The notes under the pieces were generated by a model, which saw nothing but the letters and a program-made list of their open reading frames with translations, was not told where the DNA came from and ran no database searches. Below, piece after piece: positions 44,213 to 53,980 of a DNA stretch of 64,000 nucleotides (position 1 is its first letter; every line of letters starts with the position of its first letter). The DNA is taken from positions 1-64,000 of the forward strand of contig CAZDVD010000008.1 of assembly GCA_964508765.1 (NCBI GenBank), written 5' to 3'. Origin of the DNA: JABMPR01 sp964508765 (lineage in GTDB: Bacteria; Fidelibacterota; UBA8477; JABMPR01). The position numbers and the translations under genes were made by a program.

Positions 44213-44710
44213 AGTAAGTCACGACTCGGAGGAACGGTTTTTGTCCAAATGCAAAAATTTAATTTGTGATTCATGTTTATATCCAATTGTTGGAGGGTTA
44301 GGCAAGAATGTATTAAAGAAGCTGGGCGTTTCACAGGCTAAAAAGTATCGGTCGATACGGTTGGGGAAAATGAACGTCTTCTCGTTCTCATGAGGTGGCT
44401 TTTTTGTTTTTAGGGAATTCTGCACACTGAGCTTGCCTGTCTTGCCGTAGCCAGTTGGCGTAGGCAGGTCGAAGCGTTCTCGAAGCATGACAGTTTGTCT
44501 ATAACCCTTCGAGAGCCTCCAGTCTACGTTGGTTAGCTTCGACTTGGCACGCAGGAAGACAAACCTTAAAAGTCATCGCGAGCGATTGAAAAGCGCGTGG
44601 CGATCTCGGTTCCTCTGCTGCCCAAGGATTTGGAGATTGTCCGCCTACGCTAAAGCTACGGCGGACAGGCCTTGTCCCTTGCGTTCCTCGCAATGACTAT
44701 TAGGAAATAT
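44213..44710. other. Gene-free 498-bp region with dispersed repeat copy C
   Basis: It lies between recQ and acnA. The first 200 bp are unremarkable. From 44413 it consists of the dispersed repeat described below. No gene is supported. Confidence 0.6.
44413..44700. repeat. Dispersed intergenic repeat, copy C (composite)
   Basis: Blocks shared with 35541-35905: ACTGAGCTTGCCTG, GCGTGGCGATCTCGGTT, CCAAGGATTTGGAGATTG and GCAATGACT at the end. Inside, TGTCCGCC and GGCGGACA are an exact 8-bp inverted repeat around TACGCTAAAGCTAC. Also repeated GTAGCCAGTTGGCGTAGGC. Confidence 0.6.
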
Positions 44711-47389
44711 CTAATCCAACAACGACCGCATCACATACTGGAGGATACCACCATGACGATAGTATTCCAGCTCATTGGGTGTATCGATCCTGGTCAGTGC
44801 AAAAAATGAAAACTCACTTCCATCTGTTCGGGTGCATTTCACTTCCAGTTCCTTACCGGGTTTTAGTCCTTCAGCGATCCCGGCGATCGAGAAGGTTTCT
44901 TCACCGGTTAGTCCCAGACTGACCCTACCTTCTCCCTCTTTGAATTGCAATGGTAAGACACCCATGCCGATGAGGTTGCTGCGGTGGATACGTTCAAAAC
45001 TTTCAGCAACAACGGCTTTGACACCGAGAAGATAGGTTCCTTTGGCAGCCCAGTCGCGACTGGAGCCTGTCCCATATTCTTTCCCGGCAATAACTACCAG
45101 AGAAGTGCCCTCAGCTTTGTAAGCCATGGCGCCATCATAAATTGTGGTGACCTCACCTTCAGGAAGCTTTTTGGTAAAGCCGCCCTCAGTTCCAGGGGCG
45201 AGGAGATTTCGGAGACGAATATTGGCAAAAGTCCCCCGCATCATGACTTCATGATTTCCACGACGACTACCATAAGAGTTAAAGTCCTTCTTCTCTGTAC
45301 CATGGGCAATGAGGTATTTACCCGCTGGTGAATCGGCGCTGAAAGCACCTGCTGGTGAGATGTGATCTGTGGTGACGGAATCACCTAGAAGTGCCAGAGC
45401 GCGGGCATCAGTGATATCACAGAGTACACCATGTTCAGGTGTCATCCCCTCAAAGAAGGAAGGTTTGCGGATATAGGTTGAATCTGCCTCCCAATCGAAG
45501 GTGTTACCCTCAGGAATAGTCAGACCCTTCCAGGCAGCATCTCCACTGAAGACATCAGCATATTTACTGATAAACTGCTCGGGCTTAACAGCTTGAGCGA
45601 CCGCTTCAGCAATTTCAGTTGAAGTAGGCCAGATGTCTTTCAGGAATACATCATTACCATCTTTATCCTGACCAAGTGGCTCAGTAGCCAGATCAATATT
45701 CATAGTACCAGCCAGAGCATAAGCTACTACCAGTGGGGGGGAGGCCAGATAATTGGCTTTTACATGGGGATTGACGCGTCCTTCAAAATTTCGGTTACCA
45801 GATAGTACTGATGTGACAACCAGGTCGCCAGCTTCCACTGCAGAAGCGATAGGTGCATCAAGGGGGCCACTATTTCCAATACAGGTCGTACATCCATACC
45901 CTACCAGGTTGAATTTGAGTTTATCCAGATAGGGAGTGAGACCACCTGATTCCAAATAATCGGTGACGACTTTGGATCCAGGTGCAAGGCTGGGTTTGAC
46001 CCAGGGTTTAATATCCAGACCACGTTCCACCGCTTTTTTTGCTACAAGCCCAGCACCCACCATGACACTTGGGTTGGACGTATTGGTACAAGATGTAATG
46101 GCGGCTATAACTACATCTCCATCTTTTAATTGATAGTCACTTCCATCAACATCTGAGGCACCCTTGCTTGATCCTTTGAGGACTTCAAGATCTTTCACCC
46201 ATGTGGCTTTGGAATTTGCTAGTTCGATACGATCCTGAGGTCGTTTGGGTCCAGAGATGGAGGGCACGACGGTATCCATAACCAGTTCAAGATTGGCTGA
46301 GTAAACGGCATGATCTACACCGACTTCATAAAACATTCCCTGAGCTTTGGTATAGGCTTCTACGAGAGCGACCTGTTCAGCATCACGACCACTAAATTTC
46401 AGGTAATTGATTGTAGCTACGTTGACAGGGAAGTAACCCATGGTAGCGCCATATTCAGGAGCCATGTTGGCGATGGTAGCCTGGTCTTCCAGACTGAGGT
46501 TGGCAATACCTTCACCATAAAATTCCACAAATTTTCCAACCACACCGGCTTCACGAAGCATCTGCACTACAGTGAGTACCAGATCAGTGGCGGTGGTGCC
46601 TTCAGCCATTTTGCCAGTTAGTTTGAATCCCACAACCTGAGGGATAAGCATGGAAATAGGTTGTCCAAGCATGACAGCTTCAGCTTCAATACCACCCACA
46701 CCCCAACCCAGGACACCCAGTCCGTTGATCATGGTGGTATGCGAGTCAGTACCTACCAGAGAGTCAGGATAAATTTGAACGCCATTTTCGGTTTCTTTTT
46801 TGAAGACGACCTGTGCTAAGTATTCCAAGTTGATCTGATGAATGATTCCCGTGTCTGGTGGAACTACTCGGAAGTTCTCGAAAGCCTCTTGTCCCCAGCG
46901 CAAAAATCCATACCGTTCACGGTTGCGTTCCATTTCGATGGTGGCATTGTCAGCAAAAGCCCCGAGACTTCCAAATTTGTCCACTTGTACGGAATGGTCG
47001 ATGACCAGATCTGCAGGTTGGAGGGGGTTTATTTTTTCAGGATTGCCACCCAGATCAGCTATGGTATCCCGCATAACTGCCAGATCAACTACAGCTGGAA
47101 CACCCGTAAAATCCTGTAAAAGGACTCGACTGGGTCTTAATTGGATTTCATGAGATGGTATTTGATTGGCGTCCCAGTTTAAAACAGCTTCCACATCAGA
47201 GGATGTTACTGTGATGTCATCTTCGAAGCGAAGCATGTTTTCCAATAGAACTTTGTGGGCGATGGGAAGCGTACTTAACTTTTGCTCTGCATTAAGCTTA
47301 GAGAGATCGAAGTACTCATATTCCTGACCATTGAGGATCAGGGTTGATCTGGTCTTAAAACTATCTAATGATTTTGAATTGCTAGCCAT
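44711..47389 (-). CDS. acnA: Aconitate hydratase (AcnA type)
   Basis: An 892-residue enzyme, the normal size for AcnA/IRP-type aconitase. The iron-sulfur cysteines are visible in ITSCTNTSNPSVM and GYGCTTCIGNSG; other signatures are GTDSHTTMINGLGVLGWGVG and the swivelling domain's EYGTGSSRDWAAKGTYLLG. It interconverts citrate and isocitrate in the TCA cycle. It is monocistronic, with no clear neighbours of the cycle. Confidence 0.96.
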   Translation of the reverse strand: MASNSKSLDSFKTRSTLILNGQEYEYFDLSKLNAEQKLSTLPIAHKVLLENMLRFEDDITVTSSDVEAVLNWDANQIPSHEIQLRPSRVLLQDFTGVPAVVDLAVMRDTIADLGGNPEKINPLQPADLVIDHSVQVDKFGSLGAFADNATIEMERNRERYGFLRWGQEAFENFRVVPPDTGIIHQINLEYLAQVVFKKETENGVQIYPDSLVGTDSHTTMINGLGVLGWGVGGIEAEAVMLGQPISMLIPQVVGFKLTGKMAEGTTATDLVLTVVQMLREAGVVGKFVEFYGEGIANLSLEDQATIANMAPEYGATMGYFPVNVATINYLKFSGRDAEQVALVEAYTKAQGMFYEVGVDHAVYSANLELVMDTVVPSISGPKRPQDRIELANSKATWVKDLEVLKGSSKGASDVDGSDYQLKDGDVVIAAITSCTNTSNPSVMVGAGLVAKKAVERGLDIKPWVKPSLAPGSKVVTDYLESGGLTPYLDKLKFNLVGYGCTTCIGNSGPLDAPIASAVEAGDLVVTSVLSGNRNFEGRVNPHVKANYLASPPLVVAYALAGTMNIDLATEPLGQDKDGNDVFLKDIWPTSTEIAEAVAQAVKPEQFISKYADVFSGDAAWKGLTIPEGNTFDWEADSTYIRKPSFFEGMTPEHGVLCDITDARALALLGDSVTTDHISPAGAFSADSPAGKYLIAHGTEKKDFNSYGSRRGNHEVMMRGTFANIRLRNLLAPGTEGGFTKKLPEGEVTTIYDGAMAYKAEGTSLVVIAGKEYGTGSSRDWAAKGTYLLGVKAVVAESFERIHRSNLIGMGVLPLQFKEGEGRVSLGLTGEETFSIAGIAEGLKPGKELEVKCTRTDGSEFSFFALTRIDTPNELEYYRHGGILQYVMRSLLD

Positions 47390-47647
47390 GGGGGCTCCTG
47401 AAATTTATTGGGTTGCTCTAAAGATGCTATGTAAGGGATTGGTATATCTTATCATGCTAAACACCTTACAAACTAAGATTTTGCTTGCCAAAATCAATCG
47501 TCATCAGAAGCGGACACTGTGAAAGCATTGGTTTTCACAATAATATTCATGCATACCTTTATTCTCCCTTATGAATGGTTTTAATTTACATGATTTAAGA
47601 CCATATTTCAGCCTTCATGCTCGAAACAGGAAAACAGGACCGTTGAA

Positions 47648-49048
47648 TTGACTATTTACATCGATGTGTTGTTCTGGATACGTCAGAAAAAATGGCTACT
47701 CATTGCCCTTGTGTATGGCATGTTTATGCATCACTTTGTGACACCCCCACCTGATTTAACCCCAGCAGCTTTTGATGCGCTTATCATCATCTCAATGGCA
47801 CTGATCCTCATTATCACTGAACCGCTTCCTCTCCCAGCCATCGCCATGTTTATGCTGTTCATGCAGGTAGTTCTTAGGATAGATACAGCCAATAATGTGG
47901 CCTCATCCTTTATGAATGATGCTGTGTTTTTTATCATGGGTTCGCTCATGTTGGCTGTGGCTATTGTGAGTCAGGGGCTGGATAAACGATTGGCCCTGGG
48001 GATTATCACTCTGACAGGAAATAAAACCTGGCGGATTGTTGCCGGATTCACAGCAATCTCAGCTATTCTGGCTTCATTTATCGGCGAACATACTGTAGCT
48101 GCCATGATGATGCCTGTAGGGCTTACGCTTGTCAGATATGCCCATAAAGATCCCAGGAAGGTAGCCGGGCTCACCGCAGCCCTGCTCTTTTCCATTGCCT
48201 ATGGAGCAACGATTGGATCCATTGGAACGCCCTCTGGTGGCGGACGCAATGTCATCATGATGAATTACTGGGCTGAGTTTGGAGCCGGATCTGTGACCTA
48301 TCTGGAGTGGATCAAGTATGTTTACCCCATGGTATTGTTTCAAATACCCTTCACGGTTTTCATTCTACTCTGGACCTTTAAACCAGAGCAGAAGAATCTG
48401 GATAGCGCGGTACGTAAACTGGTGGTCGATGTGGCGCGAGCTGGCAAGATTAAAGGTCGTGAATGGCTAGCCATTATTCTTTTTATTCTGGTGTTTCTGG
48501 GATGGGTATTTCTCAGTGAAGATTTTGGGCTTGGGATCATCGCACTCCTCGGCGTTTTTCTGTATCTGTCATTTGGTTTGGTGGAATGGCAGGAGCTCAA
48601 TCGGAAAACCAACTGGGGTGTTATTCTTCTATTTGGTTCAGCCATTTCAATTGGTATCCAGATGAATGAAACCGGTGCTGCCCAATGGATAGCCCAGGTG
48701 ATTATTACTCATCTGGGAAAGGTCATCGATAACCCGGCAATTTTACAGGGAAGTGTTTCTGTCCTCCTCACTGGGGTCATGTCAAATATTCTAAGTAGCT
48801 CTGCAACCGTGGCTGTGGTTGGTCCGATTGTACTGGACCTGGGGGGTGATCAAATTCTCATTGGATATGCCACAGCAATTGCCTCTGCCTTTGGCTACTT
48901 CACGGCGGTAGCAGCACCAGCTTGTACCATTATCTATTCCAGTGGGTTGGTGAAATCCAAAGACTTTCTACGAGCAGGTTGGAAAATGGGTGTTTTATCC
49001 CTTGTTAGCTTGCTTGGTTTATCCTTAATATGGTGGCCGTTATTATGA
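47648..49048 (+). CDS. SLC13/DASS-family anion transporter, copy 1
   Basis: A 466-residue transporter with about 11-12 transmembrane helices and the family's paired motifs: 'GSIGTPSGGGRNVIMMNYWAEF' and 'LSSSATVAVVGPIVL', which correspond to the two sodium/substrate-binding S-N-T-like motifs. Other landmarks: SFMNDAVFFIMGSLMLAVAI and ITEPLPLPAIAMF. The start is TTG 47648, since it aligns with the start of its paralogue at 49979 (LFWI and QKKWLLIA). It would import di- or tricarboxylates, sulfate or similar by sodium symport. Its TGA overlaps the ATG of the next gene (ATGA). Confidence 0.88.
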   Translation: MTIYIDVLFWIRQKKWLLIALVYGMFMHHFVTPPPDLTPAAFDALIIISMALILIITEPLPLPAIAMFMLFMQVVLRIDTANNVASSFMNDAVFFIMGSLMLAVAIVSQGLDKRLALGIITLTGNKTWRIVAGFTAISAILASFIGEHTVAAMMMPVGLTLVRYAHKDPRKVAGLTAALLFSIAYGATIGSIGTPSGGGRNVIMMNYWAEFGAGSVTYLEWIKYVYPMVLFQIPFTVFILLWTFKPEQKNLDSAVRKLVVDVARAGKIKGREWLAIILFILVFLGWVFLSEDFGLGIIALLGVFLYLSFGLVEWQELNRKTNWGVILLFGSAISIGIQMNETGAAQWIAQVIITHLGKVIDNPAILQGSVSVLLTGVMSNILSSSATVAVVGPIVLDLGGDQILIGYATAIASAFGYFTAVAAPACTIIYSSGLVKSKDFLRAGWKMGVLSLVSLLGLSLIWWPLL

Positions 49049-49965
49049 CAAAAAAGAAAACTCCATTCGATCCGAAATCCCTCAAGTTTCTCACTGCAGT
49101 GAGTAGTGCAGAATACTCTAAACCTACTTTGAAGATGGGCGCACTGATTGCCTCCGTTTTTGATGCCAGTCATGGTGTGGTCTATGTTGGCGGAAAAGCC
49201 AGTGAATTTCATGGTAGCTCGGTGAATTTGACTCGACAGAATCTGGATAATTGGAATATCATTCATCCTGGTCTGGAAGTCTTGGAGTGGGCTCTGGATG
49301 AGCTAAAAAAAATGTCTCCTGATAACAAAGATCTGGCCAAAATTCAGTTCAATTCGGATCATGTCTATGAAGAAGACGGGCGTGTCCGAGTCATGTTACC
49401 TGATGATAAGGGCTGCCGCATAGAGCTGGTTTTACGAGAAGGTGAGTTGGTTGATCAATTAAGGAAGGAAATACAGTTAGAAGGTTATGATCTAGCTATT
49501 ATAGGAGGGAGTCAGAACAAACGCTATCTCGCACACTCCATCCTCCAATACTTGCCATCCTCTGTTTTCGTGCTCCAAAAATTTAATCCACGCAAGAAAT
49601 ATAAACTTCTACTCCTGGTTGATGATTCCAAGGCTACTGACAAATCTATAGAGTGGGGTGCCTTGATTGCCGAAAAATTGGGATGGCCTGTTCAAACACT
49701 TACTGTTTCCAAAACCAAACGTTTTGGAGCGGGATATCAAGGTGCTGCTGATAAGGCAAAAGCATACTTTGATGCCAAGGGTATTGAGATCGAACAATTT
49801 TTCCTCACCGGTGATCCCGTGAGAACTTTTGTTGAGTTTGCAGGAGATAATCACTTTGTGATCATGGGTGCCTCAACCCTTAATCCCGTAAAACAATTAT
49901 TGTTTGGCAGTAAACCCATTCAGACTCTCAAAAAGACTGATGTTCCCATCCTGATCATCCGATAG
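49045..49965 (+). CDS. Universal stress protein-like, two-domain
   Basis: A 306-residue protein. Two Usp-like Rossmann halves: the N-terminal half is divergent, and the C-terminal half contains KLLLLVDDSKATDKSIEWG, and the ATP-loop-like 'IMGASTLNPVKQLLFGSKPIQTLKK' ending VPILIIR. Start ATG 49045 overlaps the previous gene's stop by 4 bases, and the next gene starts 13 bases after its stop. Its position between two transporter genes suggests regulation of transport by nucleotide binding. The link is inferred from operon structure only. Confidence 0.78.
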   Translation: MTKKKTPFDPKSLKFLTAVSSAEYSKPTLKMGALIASVFDASHGVVYVGGKASEFHGSSVNLTRQNLDNWNIIHPGLEVLEWALDELKKMSPDNKDLAKIQFNSDHVYEEDGRVRVMLPDDKGCRIELVLREGELVDQLRKEIQLEGYDLAIIGGSQNKRYLAHSILQYLPSSVFVLQKFNPRKKYKLLLLVDDSKATDKSIEWGALIAEKLGWPVQTLTVSKTKRFGAGYQGAADKAKAYFDAKGIEIEQFFLTGDPVRTFVEFAGDNHFVIMGASTLNPVKQLLFGSKPIQTLKKTDVPILIIR

Positions 49966-49978
49966 CCGGACTGTTCTA

Positions 49979-51382
49979 ATGCATATCTCCGCTGACATGC
50001 TGTTCTGGATCCAACAGAAACGTTGGCTTCTGATTGCCCTGGCTTTGGGGGCTATCCTCTACTTTTTTGTACCACATCCACAATCTCTTGGACAGGATGG
50101 ATATCATATTCTCATCATCATAGTGATGACTCTTATTCTCATTCTGAAGGAACCCATCCCCCTGCCTGCCATTGCCCTCCAATTAGTTTTCTGGCAAGTG
50201 ATTATCGGGGGGAGCACGGCCAATGAGGTAGGTAGTTATTTTATGAATGACGCTGTTTTCTTTATCATGGGTTCATTGATGTTGGCTGTAGCCATTGTGA
50301 GTCAGGGTCTGGACAAACGTTTGGCCCTGGGGATCATCCGTATCACTGGCAATAAAACCTGGCGCATCGTTGCTGGTTTTACTGCAATTTCGGCCATCCT
50401 TTCAAGTTTTGTCGGTCCCCATATGGTAACTGCCATGATGCTACCCGTCGCCTTAACTCTGATCAGATATACTCCCCCAAAGTCTTCTTCAAATACTGGA
50501 CTCATTGCCGCTTTACTCTTTTCAATTGCGTACGGTGCTACTATTGGATCCATCGGAACACCATCTGGTGGTGGACGCAATGTGATCATGATGAATTACT
50601 GGGCTGAATTTGGTTCAGGCAGCTTGAGCTATATCGAATGGATGAAATTGGTTTATCCCATGGTACTGATCGAGATTCCCATCACCTCTTTTATCATCCT
50701 GAAAACCTTTCCACCAGAACTGAAAGTTCTGGATACTGCCGTTCGTCGACTTTCAGTGGAAGTTGCTCATGCTGGCAGGATGTCAGGGAAAGAAATCTTT
50801 TCTCTCGTTCTGTTTGCAGCAGTTCTGTATGGTTGGATTGTCTGGAGCGAGGATTTCGGACTTGGAAGTATAGCACTCATGGGAATTTTCCTCTATTTAA
50901 CCTTCGGTCTGGTTTCGTGGAAGGACCTTAGCCGCGGTGTGAATTGGGGTGTTATTCTCCTCTTTGGGGCTACCATTTCTATAGGTGTCCAAATGAAAAA
51001 TACTGGGGGTGCGGCATGGTTGGCAGAGGGCAGTGTCCATTTCCTTCAGAATATTATACCCAATATTGATGCCTTGAGAGCGGTCGTTTCAGTGGCTTTG
51101 AGTGGCGTTTTGTCCAATCTCCTCAGTAGCTCCGCTACCGTGGCAGTTGTGGGACCTGTTGTTCTGAATCTGGGAGGCGATCCCATTCTTTTGGGTCTCG
51201 CATCAGTCATCTCTTCAGCCTTCGGATATTTCACAGCTGTAGCGGCACCTGCTTGTACTATCATTTATTCCAGTGGTCTGGTTAAAGCGCCGGATTTTCT
51301 TAGGGCTGGCTGGAAAATGGCTATTATGTCAGTGGCCTCTCTGGCTTTGATTGGACTGGTATGGTGGCCACTTTTCCGCTAG
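49979..51382 (+). CDS. SLC13/DASS-family anion transporter, copy 2
   Basis: A 467-residue paralogue of the transporter at 47648, alike along its full length and sharing its key motifs exactly (IGTPSGGGRNVIMMNYWAEF; LSSSATVAVVGP). The two are tandem duplicates that have diverged mainly near the N-terminus (SQSLG/ PPDL) and in helices outside the core. With copy 1 and the Usp gene it forms one operon. The DASS family works as homodimers; a heterodimer is conceivable here. Confidence 0.88.
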   Translation: MHISADMLFWIQQKRWLLIALALGAILYFFVPHPQSLGQDGYHILIIIVMTLILILKEPIPLPAIALQLVFWQVIIGGSTANEVGSYFMNDAVFFIMGSLMLAVAIVSQGLDKRLALGIIRITGNKTWRIVAGFTAISAILSSFVGPHMVTAMMLPVALTLIRYTPPKSSSNTGLIAALLFSIAYGATIGSIGTPSGGGRNVIMMNYWAEFGSGSLSYIEWMKLVYPMVLIEIPITSFIILKTFPPELKVLDTAVRRLSVEVAHAGRMSGKEIFSLVLFAAVLYGWIVWSEDFGLGSIALMGIFLYLTFGLVSWKDLSRGVNWGVILLFGATISIGVQMKNTGGAAWLAEGSVHFLQNIIPNIDALRAVVSVALSGVLSNLLSSSATVAVVGPVVLNLGGDPILLGLASVISSAFGYFTAVAAPACTIIYSSGLVKAPDFLRAGWKMAIMSVASLALIGLVWWPLFR

Positions 51383-51505
51383 GATGATCCCTCTCGACCA
51401 GGAATAATGGATCGAATTACCAGATAATACTGAAAATCCTTTTTATTTTTCAGTCCTGCTGCTTATTCTATTCCCATCAAAAATTTATAGAACAAAGGGG
51501 TTGAT

Positions 51506-53866
51506 ATGATCAAGAAAATTGCCATTACGCTTGTTTTCGCACTCATAGTTGGGGGTGCTTATTTAAATCATTATCTGAGGGTGGGGATTCCTGACCATGA
51601 AGGGGAGATTAGGGTACAGGGAATTAGCTCAGATGTCTCCATACTAAGGGATGCAGCAGGTATTCCCCATATCATGGCTGATACTGAGGAGGACGCTGCT
51701 TTTGCCCTGGGGTATGCCATGTCCCAGGACAGACTTTTCCAGATGGAATTTCTCCGTGCAGCAGGGAATGGGAGTCTCAGTGAAATTCTGGGTGAAAGCA
51801 TGTTGAAATCTGACAAATTTTTGCGTCGCATCATGTTGAGACCCAGAAATTCTGAGGAAATCTTTGAGAGCTTACCTCCTAATGTCCAGATCATGCTGAC
51901 CTCCTTCAGGGATGGAATCAATGCCTTTATCATAGCTGATCCAGATCTTCCCATTGAGTTTAGACTCCTCGGGCATACCCCCATGCTATGGAGTATTGCT
52001 GACATGTTGGCCATTGTAAAACTGCAGAGCTGGCAGCTCTCTTATAACTATGATATTGAATTAATCTATCGTGAGCTCAATGAAAAGCTTGGTGTGGAAA
52101 GAACTGCTGAGCTGTTTCCTTATTATTATCCAGAACATCTCAAGCTCCTGGATGCCTTTGGGTCAGCCCAGTCAGGAGACTCAGAATTGATCTCTCAGGC
52201 TACCCAACTCAGAGAACTTCTGGGTACCAATGGCGGGAGCAATAATTGGGTGGTTTCTGGTAAACGGTCGGTTTCAGGGAAACCCCTCTTGGCTTCTGAC
52301 CCCCACCTGCATGGTTCCCGACTTCCTGGACCCTGGTATTTTGCTCATCTCAGTACCCCTGGTCTGGATGTATCCGGCAGCTTTTTTCCTGGATTACCCA
52401 CCGCATTGATTGGACATAACCGCAACATTGCCTGGGGTATCACCAATATGGGTCCCGATGTGCAGGATCTTTTTATTGAAGAGGCAAATCCAGATGATCC
52501 GACTCAGTACATGTATCAGAATGAGTGGCTGGATTTTGAAATTATTCCTCAGGAGATTCGCATAAAAGATAGCGAACAGGAAGATGGATTCAGAATTGAG
52601 GAGTTTGAGGTTCGCAAAACCATCCACGGTCCTATTGTCAAAGAGGATGAGGAACTCCTGGCTTTGTCCTGGACAGGTCATCAATTCAATGGTGAGATGG
52701 AAGCCTTTTACCGCTTAAATCATGCTCAGGACTGGGGAGAATTTTCCTTAGCCCTCTCACATTTCGCCACAGCACCCCAGAATTTTGTTTATGCCGACAT
52801 AGAAGGAAATATTGGCTATTATGGTGCTGGAAAAGTACCCATCAGGAAAAGTGGATCTGGTATTTTTCCCGTACCTGGCTGGTCAGGTAAGTATGATTGG
52901 GACGGCTACATTCCCTTTGAGGATATGCCCCACATTTACAATCCTGAAGATGGTATGATTGTCACCGCCAATGCTGAACCTTACAGTGCGGATTATCCCT
53001 ATCCCATGCCGGGAGTGTATGCACCGGACTATCGGACACGTCGCATCAAGGATCTCATTGAATCCAAAGAAAAACTAAACCTGGATGATATGGCTGACTT
53101 TCAGTTTGATAGAAAATCATATCTGGCGCCTGTCTTCCTGAAACATCTCCTCCCAGTTATACCGGAAACTCATCAGGAAGTAAGTGATTTGCTGGAAGCC
53201 TGGGATCATGAACTGGATCCAAATGGGGTGGAGGGTTCCATTTATCATGAGACCATGGAAACGTTTCTGAGACTGATCTGGGTAGATGACATGGGTCTGG
53301 AGTTAGCCGAAAAATATCTGGATACCTGGTACATATCCCTCAACCGCTGGGTACAGATGCTGGAAGATAACAACCATGTGTGGTTTGATAAGATCGATAC
53401 TGAGGTTGTGGAGACAAGAGATGATCTCCTTAAGGAGGCATTCACCACTGCGATGGGGAGCTTGGAACAGAAATTTGGCTCTGAAGACATCAAGACCTGG
53501 GAGTGGGGTATTATCCATAATATTGTCTTCCATCACCCCTTTGAGGCCAAGGGGGGGCTTATTGAGAAGTTCTTTAACTATGGTCCTTTTCCCTTTGGAG
53601 GTGATGGCGAGACGGTGAATCGAGGAGCCCATAATTTTGATGCGCCTTATATGGCTGAGATGACTGCATCAATGCGATTTCTGATTGATCTATCAGACGC
53701 AACGCAAAGCCGCATGGCCAATGCCTCAGGACAGGTAGGCATGCCTCTTCACAAGCACTATACAGATCTCGTCGACGTCTGGCTGGCAGGTGAGTATGTG
53801 GATATGCATTTTGACAAATCCGAATTTGGTGAGGTCGAGGAGTTGCGTCTTATACCCAGGGAATGA
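51506..53866 (+). CDS. Penicillin-acylase-family (Ntn-hydrolase) amidase
   Basis: A 786-residue precursor. An N-terminal hydrophobic segment (about 4-22) directs it to the envelope. The autocatalytic cleavage site is Gly-Ser245 in GGSNNWVVSG: the new N-terminal serine is the nucleophile, as in penicillin G acylase and acyl-homoserine-lactone acylases. Also seen: alpha-chain motif 'IMADTEEDAAFALGYAMSQDRL', SDPHLHGSRLPGPWYFAHL and the beta-chain 'GHNRNIAWGITN'. The substrate may be acylated amino acids, lactones or peptides. It follows the SLC13 operon by 123 bp. Confidence 0.9.
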   Translation: MIKKIAITLVFALIVGGAYLNHYLRVGIPDHEGEIRVQGISSDVSILRDAAGIPHIMADTEEDAAFALGYAMSQDRLFQMEFLRAAGNGSLSEILGESMLKSDKFLRRIMLRPRNSEEIFESLPPNVQIMLTSFRDGINAFIIADPDLPIEFRLLGHTPMLWSIADMLAIVKLQSWQLSYNYDIELIYRELNEKLGVERTAELFPYYYPEHLKLLDAFGSAQSGDSELISQATQLRELLGTNGGSNNWVVSGKRSVSGKPLLASDPHLHGSRLPGPWYFAHLSTPGLDVSGSFFPGLPTALIGHNRNIAWGITNMGPDVQDLFIEEANPDDPTQYMYQNEWLDFEIIPQEIRIKDSEQEDGFRIEEFEVRKTIHGPIVKEDEELLALSWTGHQFNGEMEAFYRLNHAQDWGEFSLALSHFATAPQNFVYADIEGNIGYYGAGKVPIRKSGSGIFPVPGWSGKYDWDGYIPFEDMPHIYNPEDGMIVTANAEPYSADYPYPMPGVYAPDYRTRRIKDLIESKEKLNLDDMADFQFDRKSYLAPVFLKHLLPVIPETHQEVSDLLEAWDHELDPNGVEGSIYHETMETFLRLIWVDDMGLELAEKYLDTWYISLNRWVQMLEDNNHVWFDKIDTEVVETRDDLLKEAFTTAMGSLEQKFGSEDIKTWEWGIIHNIVFHHPFEAKGGLIEKFFNYGPFPFGGDGETVNRGAHNFDAPYMAEMTASMRFLIDLSDATQSRMANASGQVGMPLHKHYTDLVDVWLAGEYVDMHFDKSEFGEVEELRLIPRE

Positions 53867-53871
53867 TTGTT

Positions 53872-53904
53872 AACCTTGCGAAGGTTTTAAACCTTCGCAA
53901 GGTT
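53872..53904. repeat. 15-bp inverted repeat after the acylase gene
   Basis: AACCTTGCGAAGGTT at 53872-53886 and its exact complement at 53890-53904 surround TTA. The arms are themselves near-palindromes. No T-run follows, so a REP-like element is as likely as a terminator. Confidence 0.7.
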
Positions 53905-53980
53905 CTGATAAAATGCTGAAATATTTTCCATCTCACTCATCTTCTCATGGGATTTGGGTCAATTCGCTCTACTTTTAATC

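Noticed and set aside
51429..51454. A-T-rich hairpin before the acylase gene as a terminator
   Set aside because: The stem ACTGAAAA/TTTTCAGT is weak and lacks GC pairs; it could be chance.
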